Shown: in pieces, positions 60,880 through 64,000 of the stretch
How positions within the stretch are numbered: position 1 is the stretch's first letter
Layout: every line of letters starts with the position of its first letter
Assembly: GCA_017408885.1 (NCBI GenBank)
Contig: JAFQTT010000012.1
Location: 1-64,000 of the forward strand
Origin: Methanocorpusculum sp.
Lineage (GTDB): Archaea > Halobacteriota > Methanomicrobia > Methanomicrobiales > Methanocorpusculaceae
Length of the DNA: 64,000 nt
Reading direction: 5' to 3'
Notes under the pieces: generated by a model
The model's input: the letters and a program-made list of their open reading frames with translations, nothing else
Databases searched by the model: none
What the model was told of the DNA's origin: nothing
Program-made: the position numbers and the translations under genes

Positions 60880-61281
60880 GTGCTATCGGAAGAAGACACT
60901 TCATTTACAGTCGCCCAGGTTTGTGAGATTAACTCCAGAATATTAGAAAATTCCCCGGATTTACTTGAAAGAAATCTCGGTGGTGTTATGCGGGATGAGG
61001 CAACTGTTGAATGGCTGCTTTTGGAGATTGAGAGCTTGGAAGATGTATTTGATAAAGCAGCAACAGTACTGCAAAAGATTGCAACGCGTCATCCATTTAC
61101 CCAAGGGAATAAGCGGACAGCTGTCGTTTTTGCAAACATGATTCTCATTATGGCTGGATTTGAAATCGATGTATCTCCTAGTAAATTGAATACTGATATT
61201 CGAGAGTTGATTAATGCAAATTGGAGTGTGGATGCAGTATACGATTGGCTGAAAGAAAATTCTGTAAAAATAGATGAATAG
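60880..61281 (+). CDS. Fic/Doc-family toxin-like protein
   Basis: GTG start at 60880 gives 133 aa. The catalytic block is HPFTQGNKRTA (H71-A81), the Doc form of HPFxxGNKRTA, with an upstream FTVAQVCEINSRIL helix. Doc-type proteins phosphorylate EF-Tu; Fic types AMP-modify targets. No inhibitory (S/T)xxxE(G/N) helix is clear, which fits toxins paired with a separate antitoxin. The divergent winged-helix gene is the candidate partner. TACTATATCC (60846-60855) lies 25-34 bases upstream. Confidence 0.87.
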   Translation: MLSEEDTSFTVAQVCEINSRILENSPDLLERNLGGVMRDEATVEWLLLEIESLEDVFDKAATVLQKIATRHPFTQGNKRTAVVFANMILIMAGFEIDVSPSKLNTDIRELINANWSVDAVYDWLKENSVKIDE

Positions 61282-61331
61282 ATATTTTTCAAAATCAGAG
61301 ATATATTAACAATCTCAAAAAACAGTTTGGA

Positions 61332-61571
61332 TTATTCTGCAAGTAAATCCAAACCATCTTTATGTTTTTTCATTGTTCTCATGAATGCTTTCTGCTGAAC
61401 ATCGGTAAGGATATTTGGTTGTGATATAGAGAGCGTGCCAGCAAATGATGGCGGAATTCCAAATGGATAGGGAACTGCAGATGTCCCCACCATGTAACAT
61501 GCAGAACTGTTTACACTACCAGAAGTTGGGTGCTGAAACGCTTCCGGTTTCTGGATGAAAGGACGTGTCAT
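61332..61571 (-). CDS. Small protein coupled to SDH-type protease
   Basis: The start at 61571 (MTRPFIQKPEAFQHP) overlaps the protease stop by four bases (ATGA), giving 79 aa. It is Pro/Ser/Gly-rich (TSAVPYPFGIPPSFAGTLSI) with a helical C-terminus (QQKAFMRTMKKHKDGLDLL). Family unknown. Being coupled to a protease, it could be a substrate, an inhibitor or an adaptor. Confidence 0.65.
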   Translation of the reverse strand: MTRPFIQKPEAFQHPTSGSVNSSACYMVGTSAVPYPFGIPPSFAGTLSISQPNILTDVQQKAFMRTMKKHKDGLDLLAE

Positions 61572-62629
61572 TTTCTTCTCCAATAGCCATTACTAATTAC
61601 ACCGATATGGTAATTAAGCTTTAGGTCAGGGGTTTTTGTGATGGTTAATTGTTTGAGAGAATGGAAACCACAGCAGAGTCTAGTACTTTCAAGAGATGCA
61701 TGGAGAAGTTCAAAATTAAATATCCCGCCATCTGATAAAGCAGTACTTAATTGTTCATATGTGTCTTTGGAGATTCCGTTTTCCGTATCAAGACCAAGTT
61801 TTTCCAGGTATTCATCTGTTGTGAGGAGTTCAATTAAAGGATCAAACGGGATTCTGCATTTCATCTCTCCTTCAAAATCAAGCCAGACGTCCCAGAGCAA
61901 ATCCTCTATTTCTTTTGTAGAGGATTTGATGGGAAGACCAAGATCTTTTGCTTCTTTTCTTCCAATGGTGTAACCATGATGGTAGAATGATTTATTGAGG
62001 CTGTTTACAATCTTGTCTGCCTTGTCTTCTGTTTTCATGTGCGTTAGAAGGAGCTTTTTTCCCAATGACTCGGTGAGTTTGGTGCTTTTTCTTGCCATTC
62101 CTATGTCTAAAGCACTTACTTTATCACAAAGATTCTGGAATGCAGCCCCCATTTCTTCCTGCTCTGAGAGACCAACCTCATTTTTTACGAAATCAAGATA
62201 GTATGTGAGATGATCTGCTGAGAACTGGGTTTGGATTCCCTTATCGGTAATTCCTGTTATCTGAGGGTCGACCGGACCAAAATTTGCAAACGGGTGCATT
62301 ATTATCTGATCTGCTCCAAGAGCCAGAAGTGTTGCAGCACTGTTTGCAGAAAATGGGACCAGAACACCAATACTTTTGAAACGCTCGCGAAGGAGGGTTA
62401 TTATTCTCCAGGGAACGATTGGATCGCCGCCATTACTTACAATGAGTACGTCTATTGATTTTTCTGTGCTTGGGATTTTTGAAATCTGTGCACAGAACTC
62501 GGTGATAACATCAGGAGCCATGCGCCCTCCGCCATCACCATCGCGTGAGCTGGTAACATACGCGATAAGCGGGCGTCTGCGTATTTTCTCAATTTTTGCA
62601 TAGAGTTTGCGGCGTTCCTGATATCCCAT
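61568..62629 (-). CDS. SDH-type serine protease (ClpP/SppA fold)
   Basis: This 353-aa protein has the ClpP/crotonase-fold pattern of serine dehydrogenase-proteinase family members: LIVSNGGDPIVPWRI, then VPFSANSAATLLALGAD with the likely nucleophile Ser97, then PFANFGPVDPQI and the Lys-rich helix region. No signal peptide, so it is cytosolic. Members of this family are often near defence genes, but their targets are not known. It has a long C-terminal extension (about 230-353). Coupled to a 79-aa gene and located by a KAP NTPase. Confidence 0.85.
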   Translation of the reverse strand: MGYQERRKLYAKIEKIRRRPLIAYVTSSRDGDGGGRMAPDVITEFCAQISKIPSTEKSIDVLIVSNGGDPIVPWRIITLLRERFKSIGVLVPFSANSAATLLALGADQIIMHPFANFGPVDPQITGITDKGIQTQFSADHLTYYLDFVKNEVGLSEQEEMGAAFQNLCDKVSALDIGMARKSTKLTESLGKKLLLTHMKTEDKADKIVNSLNKSFYHHGYTIGRKEAKDLGLPIKSSTKEIEDLLWDVWLDFEGEMKCRIPFDPLIELLTTDEYLEKLGLDTENGISKDTYEQLSTALSDGGIFNFELLHASLESTRLCCGFHSLKQLTITKTPDLKLNYHIGVISNGYWRRK

Positions 62630-63210
62630 GTTAGATAATATTCGCTCAAAGATAATTATAGTTTCCCAATCTGAATATAAGGCAGATGATAGGAAGAATA
62701 TTTGTCATCCATCATCTGTCACCAGTGTCTGGAGATTTTTGGATAGGCCGGGTGTAGTGGGTAGTTAGCGGAGATAATAGAGATGGAATCGGTGGTAATT
62801 AGAGAGATAGTGAGGCAGATAGCTGGCGCTGGTTGTGAGGGTGATGGATGAATGGGCAAAAAAAGGAGGTTTGATTGTACCATGTTCTTCTTTTTTCGTT
62901 GTTTTGAGAGTCGCCATTTTCTGCGTTGATATTTATGTGATAAGTTTCTAAACTAAACAACAAGAAGAGTTACTCCGGAGGAGAGATGAGTCTTGAAGAG
63001 AAGAGTTTCTCCGGTTGGTGTGCTGTTTTTTTGAAGGGGTGGCGGTGATGGATGATGGATGATTGGTTAAATAGACAGTATCTCAACCAATATAGTAAAT
63101 ATTTGATTATGATATGAATTGTGTTATTTATAATAGAATTTGAATGAAAGAATATGATGACATCAAACCAACAATACCCAACACAAAATTTATCTCATTT
63201 AAATCGTTAA
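62630..63210. other. Non-coding spacer with inverted repeat
   Basis: TCATCCATCATCTGTCACC (62705-62723) is inverted at 63044-63062 with two mismatches, framing about 320 bases. Another related GGGTGATGGATGA lies at 62839. The only small frame with a good ribosome site is 62986-63048. Otherwise nothing is recognised. Confidence 0.5.
62986..63048 (+). CDS. Possible 20-aa micro-ORF
   Basis: GGAGGAGAG directly precedes an ATG (62986), the start of a 20-aa frame, MSLEEKSFSGWCAVFLKGWR. The final 10 residues are hydrophobic and basic. Spacing of the ribosome site is acceptable. There is no homologue known to me. It might be a leader peptide. Confidence 0.25.
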   Translation: MSLEEKSFSGWCAVFLKGWR

Positions 63211-64000
63211 ATGTCATATATGCCATCACCATCCACATCTGTTTTAACTGATTTTGCAGACGATCAACTGAATCGTGAATACTTAGCAGATTATCTGACA
63301 ACGTTTATCCGTACAACACTGCCAGCAGTAAATACTAACTCTCTTGTTCTTGCGTTGAATTCAGCATGGGGTTCCGGGAAAACGTCATTTATTCAGATGT
63401 GGATAAATAAACTGAAGAAGACAAATGTAGCTGGTACTGATACAAATACAAAGAGTGGAGATGATGAAGATGTTATTGAGCCAAAACAGGAGTTCAACAT
63501 CATCTACTATAATGCCTGGGAGAATGATTCCTGTCCGGAAGCGATAATTCCCATTATCTGCAGTTTCAGCCAGCTTCTGGAAACAAGTGTTACAGAGAAA
63601 GACAAATCTGAAAAGCGGAAAGAGGTTATTCTCAACACCCTCAAAACACTCGGGCCGCGGGTTCTGAATGCAGTTGCCTGCGGGGTTCTGCATATCGACA
63701 GCGAAACTGGGAGGGAGATTGCATCATGTATTACTGATTCTGTATCTGAGAGTCTTACAACCGACCTTCCGCGGTCGATTTATGATGCCTATTCATCAAC
63801 ACAGGAAAAGAAAAATGCGTTTAAAGATCTTGCAAAAGAGTTTGCCACAGAGGATAAACCGCTTCTCATCTTCATTGATGAACTGGATCGCTGTCGTCCG
63901 ACATTTGCCATTGAGACGCTTGAATCGGTAAAGCATTTCTTTGACCTTCCTAATGTCATCTTTGTGTTTTCTCTGGACAGTACACAGTTGAAGAAATCCA
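63211..64000 (+). CDS. KAP-family P-loop NTPase (partial, right edge)
   Basis: Starts MSYMPSPSTSVLTDFADDQL at 63211 and stays open to the end of the window (263 codons visible). Walker A is NSAWGSGKTSF (50-60), followed by IYYNAWENDSCPE, and Walker B is PLLIFIDELDRCRP (about 217-230), then VIFVFSLDS. These are KAP NTPase signatures; several of these membrane-associated ATPases act in phage exclusion (PifA-like) or DNA segregation. The fold normally has membrane helices inside the NTPase domain; the stretch at residues 130-175 may contain them but is only weakly hydrophobic. The 3' half and any partner genes lie beyond the window. Confidence 0.88.
   Translation, partial: MSYMPSPSTSVLTDFADDQLNREYLADYLTTFIRTTLPAVNTNSLVLALNSAWGSGKTSFIQMWINKLKKTNVAGTDTNTKSGDDEDVIEPKQEFNIIYYNAWENDSCPEAIIPIICSFSQLLETSVTEKDKSEKRKEVILNTLKTLGPRVLNAVACGVLHIDSETGREIASCITDSVSESLTTDLPRSIYDAYSSTQEKKNAFKDLAKEFATEDKPLLIFIDELDRCRPTFAIETLESVKHFFDLPNVIFVFSLDSTQLKKS

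Noticed and set aside
57180-64000. Integrated virus with integrase and attachment site
   Set aside because: No integrase, terminase or capsid gene is visible and no tRNA-derived direct repeats flank the island, so a provirus cannot be claimed.

Overview
The window looks like chromosome from a methanogenic archaeon, most likely Methanomicrobiales and probably close to Methanocorpusculum. That assignment is an inference from gene content: MfnB (methanofuran), an MptN/CofF-type pterin or F420 glutamate ligase, thermosome, FttA/aCPSF1, Rpo4, L21e, L37e, LSm, Pus10/TrmY and archaeal PGAM. Many genes carry TATA boxes about 25 bases before the start codon, which suggests leaderless mRNAs. Bacterial-type additions include UvrC, RadC, a MarR-controlled ABC exporter, peptide deformylase, CoA-disulfide reductase-rhodanese and Fic.

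Layout: 1-330 is a repeat-rich non-coding edge. 329-4380 is a MarR/heterodimeric ABC exporter operon. 4.4-6.6 kb holds guaB-mfnB. 6.7-8.9 kb pairs a NifX-like protein with a CoA-disulfide reductase-rhodanese fusion. 8.9-14.1 kb is a conserved archaeal information operon on the minus strand (trmY-pus10-L21e-rpo4-DUF655-ksgA-hemK2-ferredoxin). 14.1-14.75 kb is non-coding but densely folded and is my best candidate for an unrecognised small RNA. 14.7-24.4 kb mixes tRNA-modification, transport, deformylase, ferredoxin-thioredoxin reductase and NAD synthase genes. 24.4-38 kb has an unknown gene coupled to a flavin oxidoreductase, the thermosome, uvrC, a pterin ligase, a nucleotidyltransferase and two tandem SNF transporters. 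38-46 kb has a MtaB-like enzyme, tRNA-Gln, thymidylate synthase, rubrerythrin, and the LSm-L37e-purF operon. 46-57 kb has PGAM, a bactofilin-like protein, ClC, a GLUG surface protein, tRNA-Ser, proteasome beta and FttA.

57-64 kb is an accessory island of lower GC: a translationally coupled operon rich in DNA-binding folds with an HNH nuclease, a Fic toxin with an opposed winged-helix gene, a ClpP-fold SDH-type protease coupled to a 79-aa partner, and a KAP-family NTPase that runs off the right edge. It looks like a defence or mobile-element region, but no integrase is visible.

Main oddities: a PurF whose glutaminase half has lost all its recognisable catalytic residues while the transferase half is intact; a deformylase whose metal-binding Cys is displaced by two residues; a degenerate NcsA-like protein without its PP-loop, coupled to nadE; a methyltransferase-fold protein with a lipoprotein signal; and the structured RNA candidate at 14.3-14.5 kb.
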